A program made the position numbers and the translations under genes. A DNA stretch of 64,000 nt, taken from the NCBI RefSeq assembly GCF_002117125.1, contig NZ_CP019344.1, positions 1,633,501-1,697,500 of the forward strand. The letters are read 5' to 3'. Source of the DNA: Nonlabens spongiae (lineage in GTDB: Bacteria; Bacteroidota; Bacteroidia; Flavobacteriales; Flavobacteriaceae). The notes below the pieces were generated by a model. The model did no database searches. It saw only the letters and a list, made by a program, of their open reading frames with translations, and was not told the origin of the DNA. Of this stretch, positions 45,408 to 54,186 are shown piece by piece; position 1 is the stretch's first letter, and each line of letters opens with the position of its first letter.

Positions 45408-46040
45408 TTACTCTTTTACAGCAGCTTCTGAATCAGTTTCAGTAGCTGGTACATCACCTGCTTCATCATCGTCATCATCGTCTTCTGCAACGGCTGTACG
45501 AGATGTCTTGATCATTACCACTACTACGGTATCTGGGTGCATGATTTCATACTCATCAACACGTAGATCTTTAACATACTTCTTATGACCGATTTTCATG
45601 TTTGAAATATCAATCTTAATGAAGTCAGGAAGATTTCCTGGCACTGCTTTCACTCTCAACTTACGGTTGTTTCTTCTCAAAACACCTCCGTTAAGAACAC
45701 CACGAGAAGTTCCCTCAGTAATTACAGGAATTTCCATAGTTACAGGCTTATCATCAAATATTTGATAGAAGTCTGCGTGAAGCAATTGCTCCTTAACTGG
45801 GTGCCATTGCATGTCTTGAGCAATCGCGTTGAACTTACCGTCTTTACCTAAGTCTATAACTACTAGATGCGCATCTGGAGTGTAGATAAGGTTTTTAAAC
45901 GCTTTTTCTTCTGCTGAAAAATGTATAGGCTCCTCACCACCATAGATGACACAAGGTACCAATCCAGCATTACGTAGGGCCTTAGTTGCCTTCTTGCCCA
46001 CGCTTTCTCTTTTAGATCCGGAGATCGTGATTGATTTCAT
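45408..46040 (-). CDS. rplY: 50S ribosomal protein L25/general stress protein Ctc
   Basis: A 210-residue long-form L25 (TL5/Ctc type): the N-terminal 5S-rRNA-binding L25 domain ([20 protein letters not shown]) and the C-terminal beta domain ([19 protein letters not shown]). The tail is acidic (a run of six Asp), then low complexity. It lies 28 bp behind prs, the standard bacterial arrangement, so they are co-transcribed and ended by the hairpin at 45360-45385. Confidence 0.95.
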   Translation of the reverse strand: MKSITISGSKRESVGKKATKALRNAGLVPCVIYGGEEPIHFSAEEKAFKNLIYTPDAHLVVIDLGKDGKFNAIAQDMQWHPVKEQLLHADFYQIFDDKPVTMEIPVITEGTSRGVLNGGVLRRNNRKLRVKAVPGNLPDFIKIDISNMKIGHKKYVKDLRVDEYEIMHPDTVVVVMIKTSRTAVAEDDDDDDEAGDVPATETDSEAAVKE

Positions 46041-46067
46041 TAGACTTTATTTAGATATTAATTGAAA

Positions 46068-47009
46068 TTACATTATAAAATTACTGGAGATCGACTGGTT
46101 GTTCTGCACACTTTGCATAACCCCAGCAAATAAACCAGCACAAGATAAAACTCTTATTTTATCGTTCTTTTGTTTCAATGGGATGGAATCAGTAACGATC
46201 AATTCATCAAGTTTAGAGTTCTCGATACGCTCATAAGCATTTCCTGATAGGATTGCATGTGTACAAATCGCTCGTACACTTTTTGCACCGCGTTCCATCA
46301 TCACATCAGCTGCTTTTGTTAAGGTTCCTGCTGTATCCACCATATCATCTACCAGCACCACATTCTGACCTTCAACATTACCGATCAACTCCATATGGGA
46401 AATGATATTGGCTTTTTGACGTTGCTTATAACACACCACAACATCACTTTCCAATGTCTTAGAATAGGCATAAGCACGCTTAGAACCACCCATGTCAGGA
46501 GATGCAATGGTTAAGTTTTCAAGATTGAGACTTTTCAAATAAGGAATAAAAAGACTGCTACCGAAAAGGTGATCTACGGGCTTCTCAAAGAATCCCTGAA
46601 TTTGATCAGCATGCAAATCCATGGTGATGATGCGGGTAGCTCCAGCACTTTCTAGAATTTTTGCTATCATTTTAGCACCAATCGGAACGCGAGGTTTGTC
46701 TTTTCGGTCTTGTCGAGCCCATCCAAAATAAGGAATCACCGCAGTGATATGCCTTGCACTTGCTCTTTTTGCCGCATCGATCATAAGCATCAACTCCATC
46801 AAGTGATCGCTTGACGGATGCGTGGATCCTATTAAAAAAACACGTCTTCCCCTTATCGACTCTTCAAAAGAGGGTTGAAACTCACCGTCACTGAAAGTCG
46901 TAAAATTTACTTGACCCAATTCTGCACCATATTCTTCAGCTATTGCTTTGGCGAGGTCCATGGACTGTCGGCATCCAAATAGCTTTGCGTCTGATAGTGC
47001 GTATTTCAT
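46068..47009 (-). CDS. prs: Ribose-phosphate pyrophosphokinase
   Basis: A 313-residue PRPP synthetase that makes PRPP from ribose-5-phosphate and ATP for nucleotide, His and Trp synthesis. Motifs: FGWARQDRKDKPR (ATP loop), DLHADQIQGFF, and the PRPP-binding VVLVDDMVDTAGT. A TTG at 47015 precedes, but the ATG at 47009 (MKYALSD) is the likely start. prs-rplY operon. Confidence 0.96.
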   Translation of the reverse strand: MKYALSDAKLFGCRQSMDLAKAIAEEYGAELGQVNFTTFSDGEFQPSFEESIRGRRVFLIGSTHPSSDHLMELMLMIDAAKRASARHITAVIPYFGWARQDRKDKPRVPIGAKMIAKILESAGATRIITMDLHADQIQGFFEKPVDHLFGSSLFIPYLKSLNLENLTIASPDMGGSKRAYAYSKTLESDVVVCYKQRQKANIISHMELIGNVEGQNVVLVDDMVDTAGTLTKAADVMMERGAKSVRAICTHAILSGNAYERIENSKLDELIVTDSIPLKQKNDKIRVLSCAGLFAGVMQSVQNNQSISSNFIM

Positions 47010-47202
47010 GGTCAAAATCTTAGAGTCTTGATTTTAAGGCTGCAAAAGTACAATTATGTAATGAGAATACCGTAAGTAATTATCGTTTTTAATAACTGGC
47101 AGAAACCTATGCGGGTGGCTTAAGGAAATTAATTGGCTCAAAATGAAAAAACGCTTTTGAATTCAAAAAAACTACTATCTTTGCCGCCCGTTTGCAATTC
47201 AA
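47010..47202. other. 193-bp divergent promoter region between prs and tRNA-Leu
   Basis: Contains no gene. The tRNA side has a TATCTTTG box at 47176-47183. The first part (47010-47100) is A+T-rich and should hold the prs promoter, but I see no clear TAnnTTTG there. Confidence 0.5.
47176..47183 (+). promoter_or_regulatory. -7 box of tRNA-Leu
   Basis: TATCTTTG, 19 nt before the mature 5' end; a TTG lies 16 nt upstream of the box. Confidence 0.6.
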
Positions 47203-47284
47203 GCCTCAGTGGTGGAATTGGTAGACACGTTGGATTCAAAATCCAATGCTTCACGGCGTGCCGGTTCGATTCCGGCCTGAGGTA
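47203..47284 (+). tRNA. tRNA-Leu (CAA)
   Basis: Complete cloverleaf read by eye: acceptor stem GCCTCAG with CTGAGGT (one G-U), anticodon stem TTGGA/TCCAA with loop TTCAAAA giving anticodon CAA (reads UUG), a class II variable arm (TGCTTCACGGCGT), and T stem GCCGG/CCGGC with loop TTCGATT. The discriminator base is A; CCA is not encoded. The promoter box TATCTTTG is 19 nt upstream and an intrinsic terminator follows at 47290. Confidence 0.96.
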
Positions 47285-47289
47285 CAAGA

Positions 47290-47317
47290 AGCTCGACTGC
47301 TTAAGTCGGGCTTTTTT
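47290..47317 (+). terminator. Terminator of tRNA-Leu
   Basis: AGCTCGACT/AGTCGGGCT stem with one G-U pair and six T. Confidence 0.88.
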
Positions 47318-47367
47318 ATTTTCTAGTCGTTCTACTTGTTATACAACCAGTGAAAGCTCATCTATTC

Positions 47368-47383
47368 CGCTTTCGCGAAAGCG
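47368..47383. repeat. Palindrome copy 16 (intergenic)
   Basis: Perfect 16-mer; symmetry extends to 24 bp (47364-47387) with ATTC/GAAT arms. In the convergent tRNA/thioredoxin gap. Confidence 0.97.
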
Positions 47384-47408
47384 GAATCATTCTCAAAAAA
47401 TACCAGAT

Positions 47409-47927
47409 TTAGTCGTAGTTTTTCAAAACCTCCAGTAATTCATCTTCATCCAAAAATTCAAAATACCTGGCTTCTACCTCAAAATCCTCATTGAGAATTA
47501 GCATCGTAGGGGCTACAAATTCACCATCGCGCAAAGCAAGTAATTGGGTTATTTGATGCAACGGCTTGCGCGATTTTCCCACCTGATCATTCCCTAAAAC
47601 GTGACCACTAAATTGTATCTCTAGCCGCGACTCAGCATTGAATTTTACGGCATAGTATTTATCGTTGAGTAACTTGATCACATCGGCTTTGTTAAAAACT
47701 ACCCGATCCATTTTTTTGCAGTACACACACCAATCTGTGTAGAAATTTATGAAAACAGGTTTCCGCTTTCGCGTCTCGCCGTCGGCAAGCCTATGGCGAA
47801 CGATGGAAAGCGAGACTTCCAATTCCTCAAAAGAAATCCATCTCACCTGATCCGTTTGTCCAAAAGCATTCTGAACTGGGAGTACCCATATTGATAGGAG
47901 GATTAGGATTTTATTATATGGTTTCAT
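47409..47927 (-). CDS. Exported thioredoxin-family protein carrying an interrupted palindrome
   Basis: A 172-residue protein with a signal peptide (to NAFGQ) and a thioredoxin fold with redox motif CVYC in INFYTDWCVYCKKMD; the cis-Pro loop is VAPTMLIL. Probably a periplasmic thiol oxidoreductase. Before the fold, the palindrome is present but split: LS and RKR, which an intact copy would encode contiguously, are separated by 11 inserted residues (IVRHRLADGET) from a 33-bp insertion at 47773-47805. It lies 39 bp behind the TonB receptor gene and is likely co-transcribed. Confidence 0.86.
   Translation of the reverse strand: MKPYNKILILLSIWVLPVQNAFGQTDQVRWISFEELEVSLSIVRHRLADGETRKRKPVFINFYTDWCVYCKKMDRVVFNKADVIKLLNDKYYAVKFNAESRLEIQFSGHVLGNDQVGKSRKPLHQITQLLALRDGEFVAPTMLILNEDFEVEARYFEFLDEDELLEVLKNYD
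47764..47812. repeat. Palindrome copy 17, split by a 33-bp insertion (in thioredoxin gene)
   Basis: Left 9 bases CGCTTTCGC (47764-47772) and right 7 bases GAAAGCG (47806-47812) are intact; exactly 33 bp lie between them, itself with TCGCC/GGCGA arms. Confidence 0.88.
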
Positions 47928-47966
47928 GCTCTCAAAAGTGATTAGTCTTTCTAATAGCTCAAATTC

Positions 47967-50339
47967 TTAGTGAAAACGTCCAAATTTAATCCCCACGAAG
48001 ATGGTACGAGGCAAAGCTGGCCCATATACATAATCTGAATCCCTTGAAGGGCCCGTGTCAAAGTCGTTTTGATAGCTGTTGAAAATATTTTTGACACCAC
48101 CTGTGAGCGTGATCATAAAATCTTCAGTAAAATCAATGTGGCTTTCTAGCTTCACATTCAAATCAAAGAAAGGATTGACTTCATATAGAGATAAAAAGCC
48201 GGAATCACTAACTACAAGCGGGACGAACATTTCTCCAGTATAGGTCCCAGTAATGTCGATGTTGAACTTTTTGCTGGGCAACCAAGTAGCATTAAGATAG
48301 CCATAGAGGTTTGGCACACGTACAAACTCATCTACAACAACATCTTGCTCACCTGCAAAACCGCTACTTTCAAAAAGCACCTGCCCCTCATCATATTCAC
48401 TGCGCTGGAGCGTACCGCCTAGCTGAAATCTCCATTGCGGATCTGGTGAGATTCCCAACTCAAAATTTGAACCGTACACTCTGGCTCGCGCTCCATTGCG
48501 CACTTCTTCTAAAATGCTTCCATTTGCGAGAATAGCTCCCGTGCTGACCAGAGTAAAAGGATCTTCTATAGTAGTATAAAATCCTTCCAGCAGAAAATCC
48601 ATTTGCAAGAGGTTTTTAGTTGTAGAGTAATTGATCGAGGTAGTAAATGCATTTGAATATTCCGTATTCAGATCATCTGATAGGATTACAAATTGCGGCT
48701 CGCCGCCCACGCTAGAAATGTGCAGATCTTCATTAAATGCCTGAGGCGCCCTGAAGCCACGAGCATATCCTCCCCTCCATCTGATTTCCTTAGTCAGTAA
48801 ATAAGCAAGTGTTAAACGCGGAGATATCGCAGTTTGATTCAAGTCAACCTCACGTGAAAGATCATCAACCGTATAAACTCCATTTACATCTATATTATCA
48901 AACCTAGTACCCACGATTGCCGTGAACTTTTTGCTAGGTTTCCACTCGTACTGAGCGTAAACCCCTAAAGAGTTCACATTTTGATCAATAGATCGGTTAT
49001 AACCCGGTATAAGATCTTCTGTGCTTGTGATATTATATTCTGCACCAGTAGTAAGTACATCATCATTTTTAAAAAATTTTGTGTACTGGCCACCATTGAC
49101 CCAAGCGAGGTCTTTTGTAGTCCCAAAGGCATTATTTGCGGTCAAGCTATCCTGCCGCGTGCGACCACCTCCTAATCCTCCATAATAACTATCCCGATTT
49201 GTATAGGACGCAGAAGCATATAACTGATATTTTTCTGTCTGATCCTTACTAAAAATCTCAAAGTCCACACCTCCTATAAAAGTATCATGATCCAGCTCTT
49301 CAGTAATGTCTGTGAATTGTGGTGCTAGATTGAGTCGGTCGCCTCCACGTCTATATTCTCTTATTGCGTTTAAGTTCACGGACACTTTACTGCGATCATT
49401 TGGCTTAACAAATGCTCGCGCTCCTACAGTAGTGTTGCGTAGCTCTACCAATTCTGTAAAACCATCATCATTTGCATCATACTCCTCACGGTTCCTATAA
49501 GTCCCGTAGAGTGTTATGCCGCTGCTTAGGTCATCAGCAACGGTAGAGATGTTGAAAGTGACGTTTCTATCCAGTGATTCTCCATCAATAATTGCGAGGT
49601 TGCTCCCTACCTCCCACGTGTTGAGGACTGGATCTTTTGTGATGACGTTTATCGTACCCGCAATCGCATTGGATCCGAAAAGAGCAGAGCCGCCACTACG
49701 CACCACCTCAACTCTTTCAATAATATTTGTGGGTATTTGCTCCAATCCATAAACGCCTAGCAGAGAAGTAAAAACAGGCCTGCTATTGAGCAGTATTTGC
49801 GTGTAGCCTCCATCGAGACCATTCAAACGAACTTGAGTAAAACCACAATTCTGACAATTAGTCTCTACTCGCACTCCTGGTGCATAATTGAGACCATCAG
49901 CCAGCGATAGGGATTGCGTTGCCGTAAGCAGCCTAGGTTTTATGGAAGAAACGATCACGGGAGTCTGCTTGCGTTCTACTCTATTTCTCGTAGCACTTAT
50001 GACAATATCTTCAAGACCTAGCGCATCTTCTACCAGGTTGAAGTTGATTTCAAGATCTCGACCAGGTTCAACAGTAATTTTTTTGCTTTCTGTGCGGTAA
50101 CCTTGGGATTTGGCACATAAGAAATATGCTCCTGGATCAACATTTAATTCAAAACTACCATCCATCTTTGAGGACGTACCTTGAGTACCGTTTGCTATGA
50201 AAATGCTGGCAAATGCTACTGGCCCTTCAGCAGAACGTATGGTTCCAAACACTTTTTGATTTTGAGCGCTCATCTCAACAATCTGAAAAACCATGAGACA
50301 AATCGATACTAAGTATTTTAACCTCAAAAACACAAACAT
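47967..50339 (-). CDS. TonB-dependent outer membrane receptor with carboxypeptidase-like N-domain
   Basis: A 790-residue TonB-dependent transporter: signal peptide (to EMSAQ), a CarboxypepD_reg-like beta-sandwich (about 28-110, KVFGTIRSAEGPVAFASIFI), a plug domain (LADGLNYAPGVRVETNCQNC ... RVEVVRSGGSALFGSNAIAGTINVI) and a 22-stranded barrel. A Cys pair (NCQNC) in the plug is unusual. The substrate is unknown. It is divergent from a HupE/UreJ-type gene, which hints at metal (Ni/Co) uptake, and is followed by a thioredoxin-like gene. Confidence 0.92.
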   Translation of the reverse strand: MFVFLRLKYLVSICLMVFQIVEMSAQNQKVFGTIRSAEGPVAFASIFIANGTQGTSSKMDGSFELNVDPGAYFLCAKSQGYRTESKKITVEPGRDLEINFNLVEDALGLEDIVISATRNRVERKQTPVIVSSIKPRLLTATQSLSLADGLNYAPGVRVETNCQNCGFTQVRLNGLDGGYTQILLNSRPVFTSLLGVYGLEQIPTNIIERVEVVRSGGSALFGSNAIAGTINVITKDPVLNTWEVGSNLAIIDGESLDRNVTFNISTVADDLSSGITLYGTYRNREEYDANDDGFTELVELRNTTVGARAFVKPNDRSKVSVNLNAIREYRRGGDRLNLAPQFTDITEELDHDTFIGGVDFEIFSKDQTEKYQLYASASYTNRDSYYGGLGGGRTRQDSLTANNAFGTTKDLAWVNGGQYTKFFKNDDVLTTGAEYNITSTEDLIPGYNRSIDQNVNSLGVYAQYEWKPSKKFTAIVGTRFDNIDVNGVYTVDDLSREVDLNQTAISPRLTLAYLLTKEIRWRGGYARGFRAPQAFNEDLHISSVGGEPQFVILSDDLNTEYSNAFTTSINYSTTKNLLQMDFLLEGFYTTIEDPFTLVSTGAILANGSILEEVRNGARARVYGSNFELGISPDPQWRFQLGGTLQRSEYDEGQVLFESSGFAGEQDVVVDEFVRVPNLYGYLNATWLPSKKFNIDITGTYTGEMFVPLVVSDSGFLSLYEVNPFFDLNVKLESHIDFTEDFMITLTGGVKNIFNSYQNDFDTGPSRDSDYVYGPALPRTIFVGIKFGRFH

Positions 50340-50526
50340 CTATCTAATTAAATTTTTAGACAAAGCTAAATAATTGATCTCGATCTCGTAAAACATATTT
50401 AGAATAGTTTAATAATGGTTCATTAAATAAGTGATTTGAAATCTTGAACTAGTTGAGAATAATACTAAACAATAGTTGAGACCAGCAATTAAATATTTAC
50501 TTTTATGGGCTTAAAATTTCTTAGGC

Positions 50527-51117
50527 ATGAACGAATTGCTTTTTTATCTCACTGAAGGTTTTAAGCACGTAGTTGATCTACGCTATAATTCATACGACCA
50601 TGTGCTTTTCTTTATTCTCATGGCGATTCCCTACTCCTTTGACCATTGGAAAAAAGTCGTTTACGCGAGTTTTGCTTTCACGCTGGGTCATACGTTATCC
50701 ATTCTTTTGGCTACCTATAATTTGGTTTCTGTAAATCCTGCTTATGTAGAGTTTTCAATCCTGGCGACCATATTTGTGACCGCAGTCTATAATATTTTTA
50801 GAGCTGGGAAAAGCCCTTCTTCTGATACTAACTGGGTGATATTGATTCTGACCTTATTTTTTGGATTGATCCACGGGTTGGGATTTGCAAGTACCTTTAA
50901 TATGTTGGCCTCTGGTGTTGAGAGTAAATTTCTGTTGGCTCTTGAATTCGCTATCGGTATTGAGCTCGGTCAGTTATTAGTAATTTTTATAATATTGATA
51001 TTAGGATTTCTAGCCACACGATTTGTCAGGCTGGCAAGACGCGATTGGAACCTAGTCATATCATCCATAATTTTAGGGCTGGTATTGCCGTTACTTTTTG
51101 AACGATTCCCCTTTTAG
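50527..51117 (+). CDS. HupE/UreJ-family membrane protein
   Basis: A 196-residue membrane protein with six helices of the HupE/UreJ_2 group: DHVLFF in helix 1, FTLGHTLS and GLIHGLGFA carry the histidines expected for nickel or other divalent-metal handling, then EFAIGIELGQL. No hydrogenase or urease genes are in the window. Divergently transcribed from the TonB receptor over 187 bp, a plausible uptake pair. A palindrome copy lies 53 bp after the stop. Confidence 0.87.
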   Translation: MNELLFYLTEGFKHVVDLRYNSYDHVLFFILMAIPYSFDHWKKVVYASFAFTLGHTLSILLATYNLVSVNPAYVEFSILATIFVTAVYNIFRAGKSPSSDTNWVILILTLFFGLIHGLGFASTFNMLASGVESKFLLALEFAIGIELGQLLVIFIILILGFLATRFVRLARRDWNLVISSIILGLVLPLLFERFPF

Positions 51118-51169
51118 AAGCTGGATTAAAGGTAAATTTTATAAATTACAATCTGGTTTGTAGTAATTA

Positions 51170-51185
51170 CGCTTTCGCGAAAGCG
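51170..51185. repeat. Palindrome copy 18 (intergenic)
   Basis: Perfect 16-mer, 52 bp after the HupE gene stop. Confidence 0.97.
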
Positions 51186-51211
51186 AGATCACCACAAGTA
51201 ACCTACACAAA

Positions 51212-51643
51212 ATGACTCCACAAGTGCTGAAACAACGTAAGTACGACACGGCCTACATGCGGATGGCGCTGGAATGGGCTAAACTTTCCCATTGCCACCG
51301 TAGACAGGTAGGTGCACTCATCGTTAAAGACCGCATGATCATTAGTGATGGTTATAATGGTACCCCCAGTGGTTTTGAAAATCCTTGCGAAGATGATGAC
51401 GGTGCCACTAAATGGTATGTGCTACACGCCGAGGCAAACGCTATTCTCAAGACCGCGGCCTCAACCCAAAGCTGCGAGGGAGCTACTCTTTACATAACGA
51501 TGTCGCCCTGTAAGGACTGTAGCAAGCTCATATACCAGAGTGGGATAAAACGAGTTGTGTACCTTGAAGCTTATAAAGATGACAGCGGCTTGCAGTTTCT
51601 GAAACGCGCCGGTCTCAAAATTGAACAACTTACTGATCTCTAG
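51212..51643 (+). CDS. Deoxycytidylate (dCMP) deaminase
   Basis: A 143-residue zinc deaminase. The zinc site is HAEAN (ligand His, catalytic Glu) with PCKDC providing two cysteines; an N-terminal CHRRQVGALIVKDRMIISDGYNGTPSG segment is typical of dCMP deaminases, including ComE-like ones. It supplies dUMP for thymidylate synthesis. ctpA starts directly after the stop codon (TAG-ATG), so it heads a four-gene operon ctpA-dehydrogenase-VOC. Length normal. Confidence 0.93.
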   Translation: MTPQVLKQRKYDTAYMRMALEWAKLSHCHRRQVGALIVKDRMIISDGYNGTPSGFENPCEDDDGATKWYVLHAEANAILKTAASTQSCEGATLYITMSPCKDCSKLIYQSGIKRVVYLEAYKDDSGLQFLKRAGLKIEQLTDL

Positions 51644-53227
51644 ATGAAAAAAAGCTACATCTATTTCCCCTTATTTCTGAGCATATTTTTTGCATTAGGC
51701 ATCTATTTAGGTAGTCTATTGCAAGAAGTGGCTTATGGAGATGGAATCATAGCCAGCAACAATGTTAAAAAGCAAAAACTTAACAGACTCATAGACCTGA
51801 TCGATCAACGCTATGTTGACGAAATCAATACGGACAGCATCGTCGATGTGACCGTAAACGAAATCATGAGTAATCTAGACCCGCACTCAGTATACATACC
51901 CAGCGATGCGCTCGAGGATGTAGATAACAATATGCGTGGGGATTTTGTTGGGATAGGTATTCGGTTTTTTGTGATAAATGATACCATATCAGTCATCAAT
52001 GCTATTGAAGGTGGGCCCAGCGATAAGGCCGGCATTATGGTGGGTGATAAAATTTTGTATGTAGATGGACAACCATTATTTGGTGAGAACAAAGTTTCTA
52101 CGGATGCTCTAAAGGGAGACATGGGCAGTAAAGTGACTCTGGGAGTCTTGCGTCCAGGAGATGATAAGGTTTTAAACATTCCCGTGACCAGAGACAACGT
52201 GGCTATCGTAAGTATCGATGCCAGCTATATGTTAACCGACAGATTAGGTTACATTAAAATCAACCGGTTTGCTGAAACTACAGAAGATGAATTCAATGAT
52301 GCGGTTAGAGAACTCAAGCAAAAAGGCGCTGAAGAACTTGCCATAGACCTGAGAGACAATCCGGGCGGTGTGCTGGATGCCGCAATCTCCATGGCCGATG
52401 AGTTTCTCGAAGACGGAAAACTCATCCTTTTCCAGAAAGACAGAGATGGGAATCGTAAGAACAGCTATGCAACAGGAAAAGGACGCTATGAGAATAAACA
52501 AGTCTATGTATTGATTAATGAAAACAGCGCCAGTGCCAGTGAAGTGGTTGCTGGGGCATTACAAGACAATGATACGGGTACGATTATAGGTAGAAGAAGT
52601 TTTGGTAAAGGTCTTGTTCAGCAAGAAATGAAACTGGGTGATGGAAGCGCGGTACGACTTACCATTGCTCGCTATTACACACCTACGGGTAGATCCATAC
52701 AGCGTCCTTATGACGATGGAAATGAAAGTTATTTTAATGAATATATCGATCGTTACAATAATGGCGAGCTGGAGAGCGCCGATAATATCGAGGTGGACAA
52801 CGCACTTAAAAAGTTAACTCCTGGAGGGAAAGTTGTTTATGGAGGGGGTGGCATCATACCTGACGTTTTTGTTCCCAGCCCTAGCGGTTACATCGCGCAG
52901 ACTCTGGATTATTTTGGCCGTACAGGATTTGCTGATCGTTTTGTCAATGAACTCTTGCAAAGAGATGAGTTTCTTTATTTGAGAGATATTTCTAAAAATG
53001 AATTTATCACAGACTTCAAAATACCCGAAAGTGTTATGGGGGAGTTCATAACTTTCTCTCAGCTTTACAATACAAGTATCAAATTGCCAGGTTATCGCGA
53101 TGAAATTGTCATGATTTTGAAATCTTCCATGGCTGAGCAGTTATTTAACACGGAACTTAAAATCAAGATCTTGAATCAAGATGATGTGATGATTGCGAAA
53201 CTACTTGAACTCAGTAAAAAACAATAA
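51644..53227 (+). CDS. ctpA: C-terminal processing peptidase (S41)
   Basis: A 527-residue Ser/Lys-dyad protease with an N-terminal membrane anchor (IYFPLFLSIFFALGIYLG), a PDZ domain (VGIGIRFFVINDTISVINAI...GPSDKAGIMVGDKIL) and the S41 core. The catalytic Ser is in NENSASASEVVAGALQDND and the Lys in GRRSFGKGLVQQ. It degrades or trims periplasmic proteins. Starts immediately after the deaminase stop and overlaps the next gene by 1 bp (TAATG), so translation is coupled across the cluster. Confidence 0.94.
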   Translation: MKKSYIYFPLFLSIFFALGIYLGSLLQEVAYGDGIIASNNVKKQKLNRLIDLIDQRYVDEINTDSIVDVTVNEIMSNLDPHSVYIPSDALEDVDNNMRGDFVGIGIRFFVINDTISVINAIEGGPSDKAGIMVGDKILYVDGQPLFGENKVSTDALKGDMGSKVTLGVLRPGDDKVLNIPVTRDNVAIVSIDASYMLTDRLGYIKINRFAETTEDEFNDAVRELKQKGAEELAIDLRDNPGGVLDAAISMADEFLEDGKLILFQKDRDGNRKNSYATGKGRYENKQVYVLINENSASASEVVAGALQDNDTGTIIGRRSFGKGLVQQEMKLGDGSAVRLTIARYYTPTGRSIQRPYDDGNESYFNEYIDRYNNGELESADNIEVDNALKKLTPGGKVVYGGGGIIPDVFVPSPSGYIAQTLDYFGRTGFADRFVNELLQRDEFLYLRDISKNEFITDFKIPESVMGEFITFSQLYNTSIKLPGYRDEIVMILKSSMAEQLFNTELKIKILNQDDVMIAKLLELSKKQ

Positions 53228-54186
53228 TGCGCGTATTACATCTGGACAGCAACCACGCTATCCTCGCTCAGAAGCTCGAAGAAGCTGGTTTTGAAAACAA
53301 GTTTGATTTTGAAAGTCCAAAAGAACAGATCGAGCAGAAAATTGACGATTACGATGGCCTAACTATAAGAAGCCGATTTCCTCTGGACCGCAACTTTCTT
53401 GAAAAGGCTAAAAACTTAAAATTCATAGGCCGTGTAGGCGCTGGACTGGAAAATATCGACCTTGAGGCTGCAGAAAAAATCGGGATAGCATGTTACAATG
53501 CTCCTGAAGGTAATAGAAATGCGGTAGGTGAACACGCCCTAGGCATGTTGCTGTCTTTATTCAACAAATTGAATAGTGCAGATCGCGAAGTCAAAAACGG
53601 TTTCTGGCGTAGGGAAGAAAATCGAGGAATTGAACTGGAAGGAAAAACTGTAGGCCTCATAGGTTATGGCAATATGGGAAAATCTTTTGCCCGTAAACTA
53701 TCTGGCTTTGACTGTGAGGTGATTTTTCACGATATTAGAGATGGCCTGCAGGACGAACATGCAAAACAAGTTAGTCTGGAACAACTTCAAGATAAAAGTG
53801 ACGTGATCAGTCTTCACACACCACAAACTCCAGACACTATAGGAATGATAAATACCGACTTTATCAACAAGTGCTCAAAACCATTTTTCCTAGTTAACAC
53901 AGCTCGAGGTAAAAGTGTGTTAACTCAAGATTTAGTAATGGCTTTAGAGACAGAAAAAGTTTTGGGCGCTGCGCTTGATGTATTGGAATTTGAAAAATCT
54001 TCTTTTGAATCTTTTTTTCAATTTGAATCTGGGGAGAATACCTTGCCAGAAGCTTTCAAAAAGCTAGTGGCTATGAATCACGTTATTCTATCCCCTCATG
54101 TAGCGGGCTGGACCGTGGAGTCAAAATATAAGTTGGCCGAAACCATTGCCTCTAAAATCATCAAAAACCATAAACCAAAATCATGA
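53227..54186 (+). CDS. D-2-hydroxyacid dehydrogenase (SerA-like)
   Basis: A 319-residue NAD-dependent dehydrogenase: Rossmann motif VGLIGYGNMGKSFA, substrate/catalytic Arg in VNTARGKSV, the Glu in ALDVLEFE and the His in ILSPHVAGWT. The substrate could be 3-phosphoglycerate or another 2-hydroxyacid; the C-terminal ACT domain of SerA is missing and the protein is short. Overlaps ctpA by 1 bp and the next gene by 4 bp. Confidence 0.92.
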   Translation: MRVLHLDSNHAILAQKLEEAGFENKFDFESPKEQIEQKIDDYDGLTIRSRFPLDRNFLEKAKNLKFIGRVGAGLENIDLEAAEKIGIACYNAPEGNRNAVGEHALGMLLSLFNKLNSADREVKNGFWRREENRGIELEGKTVGLIGYGNMGKSFARKLSGFDCEVIFHDIRDGLQDEHAKQVSLEQLQDKSDVISLHTPQTPDTIGMINTDFINKCSKPFFLVNTARGKSVLTQDLVMALETEKVLGAALDVLEFEKSSFESFFQFESGENTLPEAFKKLVAMNHVILSPHVAGWTVESKYKLAETIASKIIKNHKPKS

